Made by a program: the position numbers and the translations under genes | Shown here: positions 13,590 to 19,706 of the stretch, piece after piece | How the letters are laid out: the number at the start of each line of letters is the position of its first letter | Position numbering within the stretch: position 1 is the first letter of the stretch | Source of the DNA: a virus | Reading direction: 5' to 3' (one strand) | IMG/VR virus record: IMGVR_UViG_3300043464_001224 | Span: 1-22,175 of that record | DNA: 22,175 nucleotides | Notes under the pieces: model-generated | What the model was told of the DNA's origin: nothing | What the model saw: the letters and a program-made list of their open reading frames with translations, nothing else | The model's database searches: none

Positions 13590-14440
13590 GTAACGACATA
13601 ACAACACAAACAAACAATATGGAGATGCTTCAGGCATTGCGCAACACCGTAGCACCTGGCTTGACTGAGCCTGAGTTTCGCCTGTTTGCTGAGATGTGCA
13701 GAGCTACAGGGTTGAACCCAGCTACCAAGGAGATTTGGGCTATCAAGGCTGGTGGACGCTTGCAACTAATGACTGGGATTAACGGATTTTTGCGGATTGC
13801 AAACTCTCATCCGCAATTTGACGGTATGGAAGTGTCATTTGAGTGGGACGGAAAGCAACTTGTATCGTGTACTGTTAAGGTACACCGCAAGGATAGAAAG
13901 TTTCCAAGCGTAGCAACGGCGTACTGGAGCGAATACAGCAAGCCAAGTCCGGTGTGGAAGCAAATGCCGACGGTGATGCTCTCGAAGTGCGCGAAAAGTC
14001 TGGCCATCCGTGAAGCTTTTATTCAGGAGCTAGGCGGCTTTTACACTGCTGAGGAAATGCCAAGCAGCTTTGCAGCGCCTACTCCACAAGCCCCAGAAGG
14101 TATGGAGACGGTAGTTAGCTCTAAGACCGGCGAAGTGCTTGGGTATAAAGGCAAGGACGTAACCTTGGACGGCGTAGAGGGTGTAGAGGTTATTGAGGAG
14201 GAAGGCCTTGAAGTTGCGCCAGAAGCAGCAGAGGAGCCTAACAGGCCAAGAAAGGCTATGCCAACTTTTTATGACGTACGCAAGTTGACAGGTAAACAGC
14301 TAGAAAAGGCCGTTGATTATTTAGAGAGCTGTAACGCAAAACTAATTATTACAGGCGTGTACCGCGCTCCAATTCGGCTGGAAAAACTAACGCAATGCAT
14401 CACGGAGGATATTAAAGATGAAAGCAAAGCTACGGCATAA
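13586..14440 (+). CDS. bet: Bet/RecT-family single-strand annealing recombinase
   Basis: The product has 284 residues. The core (about 20-170) matches phage recombination protein Bet: LTEPEFRLFAEMCRATGLNP (25-44), ATKEIWAIKAGGRLQLMTGI, NGFLRIANSHPQFDGMEVSF, then MPTVMLSKCAKSLAIREAFI and LGGFYTAEEM. Redβ proteins pair complementary single strands and anneal them during recombination and concatemer formation. Residues after about 170 form an acidic linker and a helical C-terminal domain (LTGKQLEKAVDYLESCNAKL) where partner and SSB binding usually lies. No λ-exo or RecE gene is adjacent; nuclease candidates occur further along the operon. Confidence 0.9.
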   Translation: MSNDITTQTNNMEMLQALRNTVAPGLTEPEFRLFAEMCRATGLNPATKEIWAIKAGGRLQLMTGINGFLRIANSHPQFDGMEVSFEWDGKQLVSCTVKVHRKDRKFPSVATAYWSEYSKPSPVWKQMPTVMLSKCAKSLAIREAFIQELGGFYTAEEMPSSFAAPTPQAPEGMETVVSSKTGEVLGYKGKDVTLDGVEGVEVIEEEGLEVAPEAAEEPNRPRKAMPTFYDVRKLTGKQLEKAVDYLESCNAKLIITGVYRAPIRLEKLTQCITEDIKDESKATA

Positions 14441-14472
14441 GCTGTTATTAACAAGAGTGAGGAGTATCATCA

Positions 14473-14697
14473 ATGAAAGTAGAGAAAAAAACGACAAGGC
14501 CTCGCAAAAAACGGGAGACTTGGGAGAGAGAACCAGAAACCAGCGTTCGCGTAGGATGGCAACGGTGGACAACTTATTACAAGAAAGACTCTCTAGCTTA
14601 TTTGCGCGCACTTTCAGACAAGAGGTGTGTATACGTTATGGATCTTTTAGAGGAAGTAATCAGTGAGTACAGAAAGAGACATAAAGGCGCTGATTAA
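14473..14697 (+). CDS. small basic protein, unknown
   Basis: The product has 74 residues, and its ATG follows GTGAGGAGTATCATCA. The first 20 residues are highly basic (KKTTRPRKKRETWERE), followed by an aromatic segment VRVGWQRWTTYYKKD and a helix ending in a basic tail. The charge suggests nucleic-acid binding. An alternative frame starting at 14418 overlaps the gene; I prefer this one because of the ribosome-binding site and the helix-like C-terminus. It lies between bet and an SSB-like gene. Confidence 0.6.
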   Translation: MKVEKKTTRPRKKRETWEREPETSVRVGWQRWTTYYKKDSLAYLRALSDKRCVYVMDLLEEVISEYRKRHKGAD

Positions 14698-14812
14698 AGT
14701 GCTGGAACGAATAATAGCCAGTTTTAAATCAGAGGAGGTTTTATCTGATTTTGAACGCGGTCAACTTGACGGACTTAGATGGGCTGTGCAGTTAGCTCAA
14801 GAGGTAGAATAA
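14663..14812 (+). CDS. 49-residue acidic helical protein
   Basis: GTG 14663 follows AGAGGAAGTAATCA and the frame ends at TAA 14812. The product starts MSTERDIKALIKVLERIIAS and continues as a second helix (FERGQLDGLRWAVQLAQEVE), so it is probably a helical hairpin, with net negative charge. It overlaps the preceding basic-protein gene by 35 bases. The pairing of a basic and an acidic small protein is notable but its meaning is unknown. Confidence 0.6.
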   Translation: MSTERDIKALIKVLERIIASFKSEEVLSDFERGQLDGLRWAVQLAQEVE

Positions 14813-14844
14813 AAAACCCCGCCAGCGCGTCTACACTGACGGGG
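14811..14844 (-). terminator. intrinsic terminator facing leftward within the rightward early block
   Basis: On the minus strand CCCCGTCAG (14844-14836) pairs with CTGGCGGGG (14825-14817) through all nine positions if one U-G pair is allowed, and is followed by six T residues (14816-14811). On the plus strand the same stem has a C-A mismatch and no T-run. It is therefore a leftward terminator, probably limiting late readthrough into the early operon. Confidence 0.7.
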
Positions 14845-14882
14845 CCTAACTAGGAGGCTATACGAAATAGCTTACTGTTAGG
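14845..14882 (+). promoter_or_regulatory. leader hairpin with a sequestered AGGAGG
   Basis: CCTAAC (14845-14850) pairs with GTTAGG (14877-14882), and GCTAT (14857-14861) pairs with ATAGC (14867-14871) around loop ACGAA. The phage leader motif AACTAGGAGG (14848-14857) lies within the fold but no start codon follows at a proper distance. The next gene uses a separate AAAGGGG site about 10 bases before GTG 14903. It may be a relic or a translational switch. Confidence 0.4.
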
Positions 14883-14902
14883 ATAACAAAAAGGGGCTAA
14901 CG

Positions 14903-15268
14903 GTGTCTAGGAACATTGTTAAGATTGACCAAGTAATTAACGCAGTAACAACTAAACTAAGAAAAAGTATGAACAAACCAATACAAGATTTTAAGAACAA
15001 GGGCGTATCAGTAGCAGTGTGGAACGCTAAAAACGGAGGCTATTCGTTTAGTTTACAGAAGCGGTACAAGGATAAGCAAAGTGGCGAATGGAAAGAGTCG
15101 CGCTACTACTATAAAGATGAATTAGAGGCACTCATAGAGCTACTAAAAGAAGCTGTAACGTACGCAAGCAATAGAGCAGAACACGAATCGCAGGGCAGTC
15201 AAAGTGGGCCAGGGCAGAACGTGGCCCGCGAACTCACACAAGAAGAACTAGACGATCTACCCTTTTAG
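14903..15268 (+). CDS. single-stranded-DNA-binding-like protein
   Basis: The product has 121 residues from GTG 14903, preceded by AAAGGGG. The N-terminal 30 residues are basic. The core VSVAVWNAKNGGYSFSLQKR (35-54), then YKDKQSGEWKESRYYYKDEL and a helix ALIELLKEAV, resembles small phage ssDNA-binding proteins of the PC4-like or related beta-sheet kind. After a Gln/Ser/Gly linker the chain ends in EELDDLPF, which strongly resembles the DDDIPF tip by which SSB recruits partner proteins. It sits downstream of Bet, as phage SSBs often do. The tip and context are seen; the fold class is inference. Confidence 0.78.
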   Translation: MSRNIVKIDQVINAVTTKLRKSMNKPIQDFKNKGVSVAVWNAKNGGYSFSLQKRYKDKQSGEWKESRYYYKDELEALIELLKEAVTYASNRAEHESQGSQSGPGQNVARELTQEELDDLPF

Positions 15269-15270
15269 CT

Positions 15271-15759
15271 ATGTATAGCATTAGCATCCCATTATCGGCC
15301 ATTGAAATGTACCAGGCTGGCTGCGCTGGCATGATGCGCCGACTTGAAGCAATTAAAAAAGGACGCAACAGACTGTTTACACCAAACGCTGTCTGGGACG
15401 TAGATATTGAGGCTGCTGGTGCGGAAATGGTTGTAGCTAAATGGTTAGGTCGTTACTGGCACGCGCTGGCTGACGATCCAACCGTTTTAGAGGGCGATGT
15501 AGGAAAGTATCAAGTGCGTCACACTCGGCACGAAAACGGATGTTTGGTTATATATGAAAAAGACAGGAACGATGCAGTTTTTGTTTTAGTTGTAGGGGGC
15601 TATCCAAATTACACTATAAAAGGATGGTTACCTGGCGATAGAGCAAAACAAAACCAATACTGGCGCGATAATGCACAGCACCCAGCTTATTTTGTGCCGC
15701 AAGATGCTTTACTTGACCCAATAGAATTAGAAATGTGCGTAAGGAGTAGAGAGTTATGA
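15271..15759 (+). CDS. conserved phage protein, PD-(D/E)XK-like nuclease candidate
   Basis: The product has 162 residues; ATG 15271 is two bases after the upstream stop. Residues 43-62 (DVDIEAAGAEMVVAKWLGRY) form a helix with Glu52, then GDVGKYQVRHT (75-85) offers Asp76 and a strand, then a strand ending VFVLVVGGYPNYTIKGWL. The order helix-Glu, Asp, beta hairpin, core strand is that of restriction-endonuclease-like folds, though the usual ExK is replaced by QVR. I recognise the pattern as a common phage protein without assigned function. A nuclease role in recombination or DNA processing is inference. Confidence 0.7.
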   Translation: MYSISIPLSAIEMYQAGCAGMMRRLEAIKKGRNRLFTPNAVWDVDIEAAGAEMVVAKWLGRYWHALADDPTVLEGDVGKYQVRHTRHENGCLVIYEKDRNDAVFVLVVGGYPNYTIKGWLPGDRAKQNQYWRDNAQHPAYFVPQDALLDPIELEMCVRSREL

Positions 15760-16100
15760 GCAAAACACCTGAAGAGATGGCGATTAGGTATTCCGATTTA
15801 AGAGAGTTTACGGATCGTCGCTTAGACTACAAGGCAAAAATGCTATTAGAGCAAGGCTTCCTCGCTGGCTACAAAGCGGCGCAGGATCAGGTTGCTGACG
15901 TCAGCAAGGTGATGCTTCAATGGATTAGCGTTTCCGATAGGCTGCCGGAGAATGATCGAGAAGTTCTTGTAGTGCTTAATGGCGAATCTTACAAAGATGT
16001 TCATGTAAGTTGGCATGATGGAGAAGAATTCGGTTGGGCCACAACAGGCTATGTATCCCACTGGATGGAGCTACCAGCACCGCCGAAGGAGGAGAAGTGA
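15756..16100 (+). CDS. DUF551-containing protein
   Basis: The product has 114 residues, and its ATG overlaps the preceding TGA as ATGA. Residues 1-50 are helical (RRLDYKAKMLLEQGFLAGYK). From residue about 55 the DUF551 pattern is clear: MLQWISVSDRLPENDREVLV, an alternating beta segment, then the typical end VSHWMELPAPPKEEK. DUF551 is common in phages and prophages; its function is unknown to me. It belongs to the same coupled run as its neighbours. Confidence 0.82.
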   Translation: MSKTPEEMAIRYSDLREFTDRRLDYKAKMLLEQGFLAGYKAAQDQVADVSKVMLQWISVSDRLPENDREVLVVLNGESYKDVHVSWHDGEEFGWATTGYVSHWMELPAPPKEEK

Positions 16101-16702
16101 ACGCAGACATACCACCGCTGAAAGTCTGGATACAATCAACTTACCTGGGAGGCAAAGAAGGTTATGAACACGGTTACGCTTTTGCTATACAAAGCTATAA
16201 AGCACGCGCCCTACAGTTTCATGTACTGCTTGAAAGCGGCGCTCACTTTCGTCATATTCCTATTCATTGGCTTTTGCACGATGTTGGGTGCGGCAACAGT
16301 GCTTCATTTTGCCTTAGCTTATTACAGCTCTGGGATTGTTTCAGTTACCGCCCCGTAGTGACGGTTTTTGACTTGCTCAAAAGCTACCAGTGCGATTGCA
16401 TTCTCAAAGATGAAAGCGTGCAGCAAGGTACTTACTGGTTTACCGTGGATTGGCTACCCGATAGCGAGTCTGAGTCTGGCTTTCTACTTCAACCCGACCA
16501 GAACAAGTGTGCTCACGTCATTATGTTGGATAATGGTCAAGTCGCGGCTTTGCCCACAAACCGCATTCTTTGGAAGGACGCCTACTTTATCGGTAACAAG
16601 CCTAATGCCATTAGCAAACGATATAGGACTGGCGACACAATTCACCAGGCAGAAGATTGCGAGCGTTGGTCAGTAGCTAACACAGACGAAACCTATTACT
16701 AG
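16097..16702 (+). CDS. conserved phage protein, unknown
   Basis: The product has 201 residues from GTG 16097, which overlaps the DUF551 gene stop as GTGA. An in-frame ATG at 16034 would overlap that gene by 67 bases and is less likely. The first 30 residues (IQSTYLGGKEGYEHGYAFA) may be an attached helical leader. The core ALQFHVLLESGAHFRHIPIH, LQLWDCFSY, GTYWFTVDWLPDSESES, QNKCAHVIMLDNGQVAALPT and NRILWKDAYFIGN matches a phage protein family I remember without a known function. It is probably a compact alpha/beta protein with an aromatic-rich core. Confidence 0.72.
   Translation: MNADIPPLKVWIQSTYLGGKEGYEHGYAFAIQSYKARALQFHVLLESGAHFRHIPIHWLLHDVGCGNSASFCLSLLQLWDCFSYRPVVTVFDLLKSYQCDCILKDESVQQGTYWFTVDWLPDSESESGFLLQPDQNKCAHVIMLDNGQVAALPTNRILWKDAYFIGNKPNAISKRYRTGDTIHQAEDCERWSVANTDETYY
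16164..16358 (+). CDS. possible nested membrane protein in another frame
   Basis: ATG 16164 is preceded by GGGAGGCAAAGAAGGTT and opens a 64-residue frame lying wholly inside the conserved-protein gene. It contains a long hydrophobic stretch, ALTFVIFLFIGFCTMLGAAT followed by VLHFALAYYSSGIVSV. That is enough for one or two membrane helices. The outer gene is clearly more conserved, so this could be chance. The ribosome-binding site and hydrophobicity make it worth keeping as a candidate. Confidence 0.28.
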   Translation: MNTVTLLLYKAIKHAPYSFMYCLKAALTFVIFLFIGFCTMLGAATVLHFALAYYSSGIVSVTAP

Positions 16703-16738
16703 CTTGCACAACCTTTAGCCACGCCCCACACTACTGGT

Positions 16739-17242
16739 ATGCGTGACCGTCGGAACCTACCGAGCATACCCGACCGCCCTATTCAATTTGCGTCCCATGC
16801 CGAATATGCCGCTGGCGTATTACTAGAACGCTATATCGACCAATTTGAGTTAAAGACTGGTGCTACGTTTCAAGTGCCAATAGGGCATAATAAAACCTGC
16901 GACTTTTACGTTAATGGCGTATTCGTAGAGTACCATCCCTGCAACCTAAACCATGAGTTTGATGATAGACAGGCTCTACGGCGCTTTTGGGAAGCCACAA
17001 AACACGTTAAACAACCATTTCGCGATCATATTGTTGCTGCCGTAACAGATGAATTAAGCGAAAAGTACTACCGTCGCCGCAAGTTTTTAATTAGTATGCA
17101 TGGGGGTAAAGATTCTGAGCTGATAGTATGCCGTACCCCGCAAGACCTTTACCGCTACGTTATTAAACGCTTTTCAAGTGCACCACCCAGGGAAGCGGTA
17201 TTTGTGCAAGAGTTTCAAAAGCTAGCTAATGAGAGATTTTAG
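16739..17242 (+). CDS. PD-(D/E)XK-like endonuclease candidate
   Basis: The product has 167 residues. ATG 16739 begins 36 bases after the preceding stop; no strong ribosome-binding site is seen. Residues 22-34 (EYAAGVLLERYID) form a helix with Glu22 and Glu30, then VPIGHNKTCDFYVNGVFVEY (47-66) presents Asp55 and Glu64 followed by His66. This resembles the D-x(n)-ExK core of very-short-patch and phage nucleases, with His in place of Lys. The rest is helical and basic (YYRRRKFLI). Together with the next gene it could supply the nuclease activity missing next to Bet. Activity is inference. Confidence 0.68.
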   Translation: MRDRRNLPSIPDRPIQFASHAEYAAGVLLERYIDQFELKTGATFQVPIGHNKTCDFYVNGVFVEYHPCNLNHEFDDRQALRRFWEATKHVKQPFRDHIVAAVTDELSEKYYRRRKFLISMHGGKDSELIVCRTPQDLYRYVIKRFSSAPPREAVFVQEFQKLANERF

Positions 17243-17244
17243 GC

Positions 17245-17553
17245 ATGGTTAATAGTAGGGCCAAAGGCGCGGTGGGAGAGCGAGAACTAGCCAACAAGCT
17301 AAAAGAATACGGCTATCAGGCTAGGCGCACGCAACAGTTCTGCGGTAAGGCTGGAGACTCAGACGTAACCTGCACCGAATTGAGCGAATTTCACATCGAA
17401 TGTAAACGAGTACAAAACCTAAATGTCGATAAAGCTATCGACCAAGCTACAGCAGACTGCCACGATAAAACACCCGTCGTAATTCATAGGAAAAACAACC
17501 GCCCGTGGCTAGTGACAATGTTCTTGGAAGATTGGCTAAAACTGGTCAAATGA
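17245..17553 (+). CDS. Holliday-junction-resolvase-like nuclease
   Basis: The product has 102 residues. It shows the archaeal Hjc-type PD-(D/E)XK pattern: KGAVGERELANKLKEYGYQA (7-26) with Glu12, then GDSDVTC (37-43) with Asp40, then FHIECKRVQN (49-58) giving Glu52-x-Lys54, then a helix DKAIDQATAD and a strand TPVVIHRKNNRPWLVT. Such enzymes cut branched DNA, which would resolve recombination and replication intermediates before packaging. The length is at the short end for resolvases. It lies two bases after the preceding nuclease-like gene and overlaps the next as ATGA. Confidence 0.82.
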   Translation: MVNSRAKGAVGERELANKLKEYGYQARRTQQFCGKAGDSDVTCTELSEFHIECKRVQNLNVDKAIDQATADCHDKTPVVIHRKNNRPWLVTMFLEDWLKLVK

Positions 17554-17861
17554 CGCTTGAGGATTTATTCCCACCAAATCACTTTGCAATGCCGGAGCAA
17601 ATACTCTGGCTTGCGGTGATAGAAAGAGCGCTAATGGATGTGATAGCTCCTACTATGGACATGACAGTAAAACACCGTCTTAGTCTTAATTGGTTTTTTT
17701 TCTCAAAAGCACCAAGGCCGTTTAATTTAGAGTATATATGCGAAATACTTTTTGATTATCCTGACGCTGCAAACGTAGTCAGAAAGCGGTTGCAAGAATT
17801 GCAAAATGACCCTGAGCAAATAGAATTTGCTAGGTCTAAAAGATATCGAGGTTGGTACTAA
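17550..17861 (+). CDS. last early gene; possible HTH-like regulator
   Basis: The product has 103 residues. ATG 17550 overlaps the resolvase stop as ATGA; an earlier in-frame GTG at 17505 is less likely. The chain (PEQILWLAVIERALMDVIAP, WFFFSKAPRPFNLEYICEIL, DYPDAANVVRKRLQEL) looks like a helical protein whose second half has a helix-turn-helix-like pair (LEYICEILFDYPDAANVVRK). Similar small proteins often end phage early operons. A late-transcription activator would fit the place, but that is inference. Its TAA overlaps the TAG of the converging holin-like gene by two bases, with no terminator between. Confidence 0.68.
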   Translation: MTLEDLFPPNHFAMPEQILWLAVIERALMDVIAPTMDMTVKHRLSLNWFFFSKAPRPFNLEYICEILFDYPDAANVVRKRLQELQNDPEQIEFARSKRYRGWY

Positions 17862-18043
17862 CGCTTCTTCTTCTTGTCAACTAGCGACCAAACCTGAGCG
17901 CCACCGTAAAGCAATGCACCAGCAACAACAGGCTCGGCAGCCTTTACAAGACCCTCTGCAGCCTCTTCAGTAACACCGATAGTAAGCAAACTACCTGCAG
18001 CTAGAGTGAGCAAATGTCGGACAATGGAGAGAATGATTGGCAT
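17858..18043 (-). CDS. holin-like small membrane protein
   Basis: The product has 61 residues. Two hydrophobic segments, IILSIVRHLLTLAAGSLLTIGV (split here as IILSIVRHLLTLAAG and SLLTIGV) and VVAGALLYGGAQVWSLV, are joined by a short polar loop (TEEAAEGLVKAAEP). The end is strongly basic (DKKKKR). The RHLLT start and the GGAQVWSLVDKKK finish match the Pam3-gp28-type phage holins as I remember them. Holins form the inner-membrane lesion that starts lysis. It overlaps the cysteine-rich exported-protein gene by 43 bases and is the last gene of the leftward late block. Confidence 0.75.
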   Translation of the reverse strand: MPIILSIVRHLLTLAAGSLLTIGVTEEAAEGLVKAAEPVVAGALLYGGAQVWSLVDKKKKR

Positions 18044-18810
18044 ATTCTGTACCTGGTTGAATCAAATAGGCTTTGTCTATAACGACAATTACGCTGCCGT
18101 GGGTCTATAAACTCCCCGCGTATGCAGTTCATCCATAGCTCCCAATAAAATTGTAGGTCACAGTGCTTGTAATCAGCAACCCATTTATTTAGGTCTACTA
18201 ACTGCCCATCCACCCCGTCTAAATCAACTATACACGGTGCAGATATAATTGGATTTGTTCCGTGTTTTTCACAGGTGTACCCTCGCAAACAGCGTCGCCG
18301 GTATGGATTGTCCACAATGTTGCAATTAGGCAAAGTAGCAGATACAAGATTGGCAAGCTCTCTTCTAGCTGGTTCATAAAGGTCACACTCCAAACAAGGC
18401 GATACATAGCAAGTAAGTTCCTTACCCTCTATGCGGCGCTTAAACTGCTCCAGTATTACTGCAAACCTACGCCTTAACCGACTTTCGGGTTTTAGTGCCG
18501 CTCGACTAGCCGATGCTGCTGTATAGCCCCACAAGGCCTCATAACGCCCGCAGCGCTTGTTTCTCATACACGGGCTTTGTATCAGGTGCGCCCGTATTAT
18601 CTTTGGCCTAGCATCGTTTAAAAGCGGTTCTAGGCACTTGCATTCAGTTCCGAAGGTATTCTCTAGCCAGCTAAGAATAACCTTATCCTGCCCATCGTAG
18701 AGGCTTTTAATGCGGTCACAGTTAAACCCAGGGTGACATATACCTAATAGGCTAGGGGCTTGTGCTTGTACTGTAGCAGTCAATGCTAACAGCACCAAAA
18801 GCACTCTCAT
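18001..18810 (-). CDS. cysteine-rich exported protein, possible lysis glycoside hydrolase
   Basis: The product has 269 residues, and its ATG overlaps the preceding TGA as ATGA. MRVLLVLLALTATVQAQA is a Sec signal peptide with a clear AQA cleavage site. The mature chain has 18 cysteines spread along its length, so it probably folds with many disulfides in the periplasm. Alternating strands and helices (KIIRAHLIQSPCMRNKRCGR, then ELTCYVSPCLECDLYEPARR, then NCNIVDNPY and IVDLDGVDG) suggest a TIM-barrel-like fold with a possible catalytic Glu141 in PCLECDL. I recall related phage proteins without proof of function. Its place directly before the holin suggests a lysis or wall-degrading enzyme. Confidence 0.68.
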   Translation of the reverse strand: MRVLLVLLALTATVQAQAPSLLGICHPGFNCDRIKSLYDGQDKVILSWLENTFGTECKCLEPLLNDARPKIIRAHLIQSPCMRNKRCGRYEALWGYTAASASRAALKPESRLRRRFAVILEQFKRRIEGKELTCYVSPCLECDLYEPARRELANLVSATLPNCNIVDNPYRRRCLRGYTCEKHGTNPIISAPCIVDLDGVDGQLVDLNKWVADYKHCDLQFYWELWMNCIRGEFIDPRQRNCRYRQSLFDSTRYRICQSFSPLSDICSL

Positions 18811-19046
18811 TTTGACAGCGCTCTGTCGAGCTTACCCTCTATCCTATCGAGCCGAATCTTGATGTTATTTAGCTCGCTCTGTAGTACTTGCACCTCTACA
18901 CTCATCCGGTAGCGATTGTCCTGCAACTCCTGCAAGCTGTTTTTTACGCTCCTGTAGTCTAACCCAATAATCGATACAAGCACGCCGATAGCCATCTTGA
19001 TAGCTATGTCTATCCAGTATCGTAATTCTGTAACATCGCCCGTCAT
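18807..19046 (-). CDS. membrane-anchored coiled-coil protein
   Basis: The product has 79 residues. A single membrane helix (YWIDIAIKMAIGVLVSIIGL, residues 10-29) is followed by a 50-residue charged coiled coil (SLQELQDNRYRMSVEVQVLQ, then SELNNIKIRLDRIEGKLDRA). This topology is widespread in phage lysis regions, where such proteins are compared with hemolysin XhlA or with spanin and holin accessory proteins. The start and the upstream stop share one base (TGATG), and its stop overlaps the next start. It is probably part of the lysis set. Confidence 0.75.
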   Translation of the reverse strand: MTGDVTELRYWIDIAIKMAIGVLVSIIGLDYRSVKNSLQELQDNRYRMSVEVQVLQSELNNIKIRLDRIEGKLDRALSK

Positions 19047-19465
19047 CAGTGGACACGCCCCCCTCCGTAAGAATCAATAACAACTAATTCTGCTTCGGGA
19101 GTACCTGCCATTAAATCAAGAAAGCGATTAAACGCTGACCTGCTGGCTAAGATAGCCGATTCACTTCCAACCCTTCCAAACTGCATACCTAACAGAATAC
19201 AACCGTGCGTATCCTTGTGCGTGTTACCAGCGTGAAACAAAATATGGTCACGCTCAGGTACATTCTCTACCTGGTAGGTTCTGCCAAACTTAGGGCTATT
19301 TCTGGGAGCTACCTTATACCTACCAACTGGTATGCAACTAATCTGACGCTCGTTATCACGCCAAGCATCTTCAAGCGTAACAAACTCAGGCATGTCATCG
19401 ACACAGAGAACGCCTAACGTAGCGCCGTTATACTCTGATACTCTGATTAGCCTAAGACGCTTCAT
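19046..19465 (-). CDS. DUF5675 family protein
   Basis: The product has 139 residues. The family pattern is clear: a beta start (MKRLRLIRVSEYNGATLGVL), then TLEDAWRDNERQISCIPVGR, YKVAPRNSPKFGRTYQVENV, then RDHILFHAGNTHKDTHGCIL and LG near residues 80-95. The HAGN..DT.GCILLG segment recalls the SHGC-type active site of L,D-transpeptidases (His then Cys), so a peptidoglycan-related enzyme is possible, but the function of DUF5675 is not established to my knowledge. Its ATG overlaps the chaperone gene stop as ATGA. Confidence 0.85.
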   Translation of the reverse strand: MKRLRLIRVSEYNGATLGVLCVDDMPEFVTLEDAWRDNERQISCIPVGRYKVAPRNSPKFGRTYQVENVPERDHILFHAGNTHKDTHGCILLGMQFGRVGSESAILASRSAFNRFLDLMAGTPEAELVVIDSYGGGRVH

Positions 19466-19704
19466 TTCGGCGGCTCTGGAAATACAATTAGCTTGGGGTC
19501 GTCGTTTTGCTTAAGCATGTCGCGCAACTCTTGGCGGTATTGCCTCCAGGCTTCTACCTTCTCGTTACTAAGAGTAACGTCGGAAAGCTGGGTCCAATCG
19601 GAGGCGGTAAGCTCTCTGTTACGCCATGCACGAATAGATTGAAAAAGCAAATTGTCAGAAGCCTCTTCAACAGTCATCCCAAACGGGAGCAATGTTTCTA
19701 ACAT
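19462..19704 (-). CDS. phage tail assembly chaperone-like protein
   Basis: The product has 80 residues. The middle RAWRNRELTASDWTQLSDVT followed by EAWRQYRQELRDM, with a proline-rich end LIVFPEPPK, is the typical pattern of small phage tail-fibre assembly chaperones, in which the RxxRxxxL..TDWTQ..D and WxxYRQxLR motifs recur. It follows directly after the tail fibre gene, the usual place, and probably helps fold or trimerise that fibre. The start ATG is two bases after the fibre stop. Confidence 0.85.
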   Translation of the reverse strand: MLETLLPFGMTVEEASDNLLFQSIRAWRNRELTASDWTQLSDVTLSNEKVEAWRQYRQELRDMLKQNDDPKLIVFPEPPK

Positions 19705-19706
19705 AA

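Noticed and set aside
14418-14666. Rightward frame of 82 residues starting inside the end of bet
   Set aside because: It overlaps bet and most of the basic-protein gene; the 14473 frame has the better ribosome-binding site and a more protein-like C-terminus.
16368-16676. Rightward 102-residue frame inside the conserved gene at 16097
   Set aside because: It lacks a ribosome-binding site and any recognisable pattern, while the covering frame matches a known conserved type.
17505-17549. Longer GTG start for the last early gene
   Set aside because: The ATG at 17550 forms the ATGA overlap that this phage uses at most junctions, and the extra residues look like a shadow of the resolvase frame.
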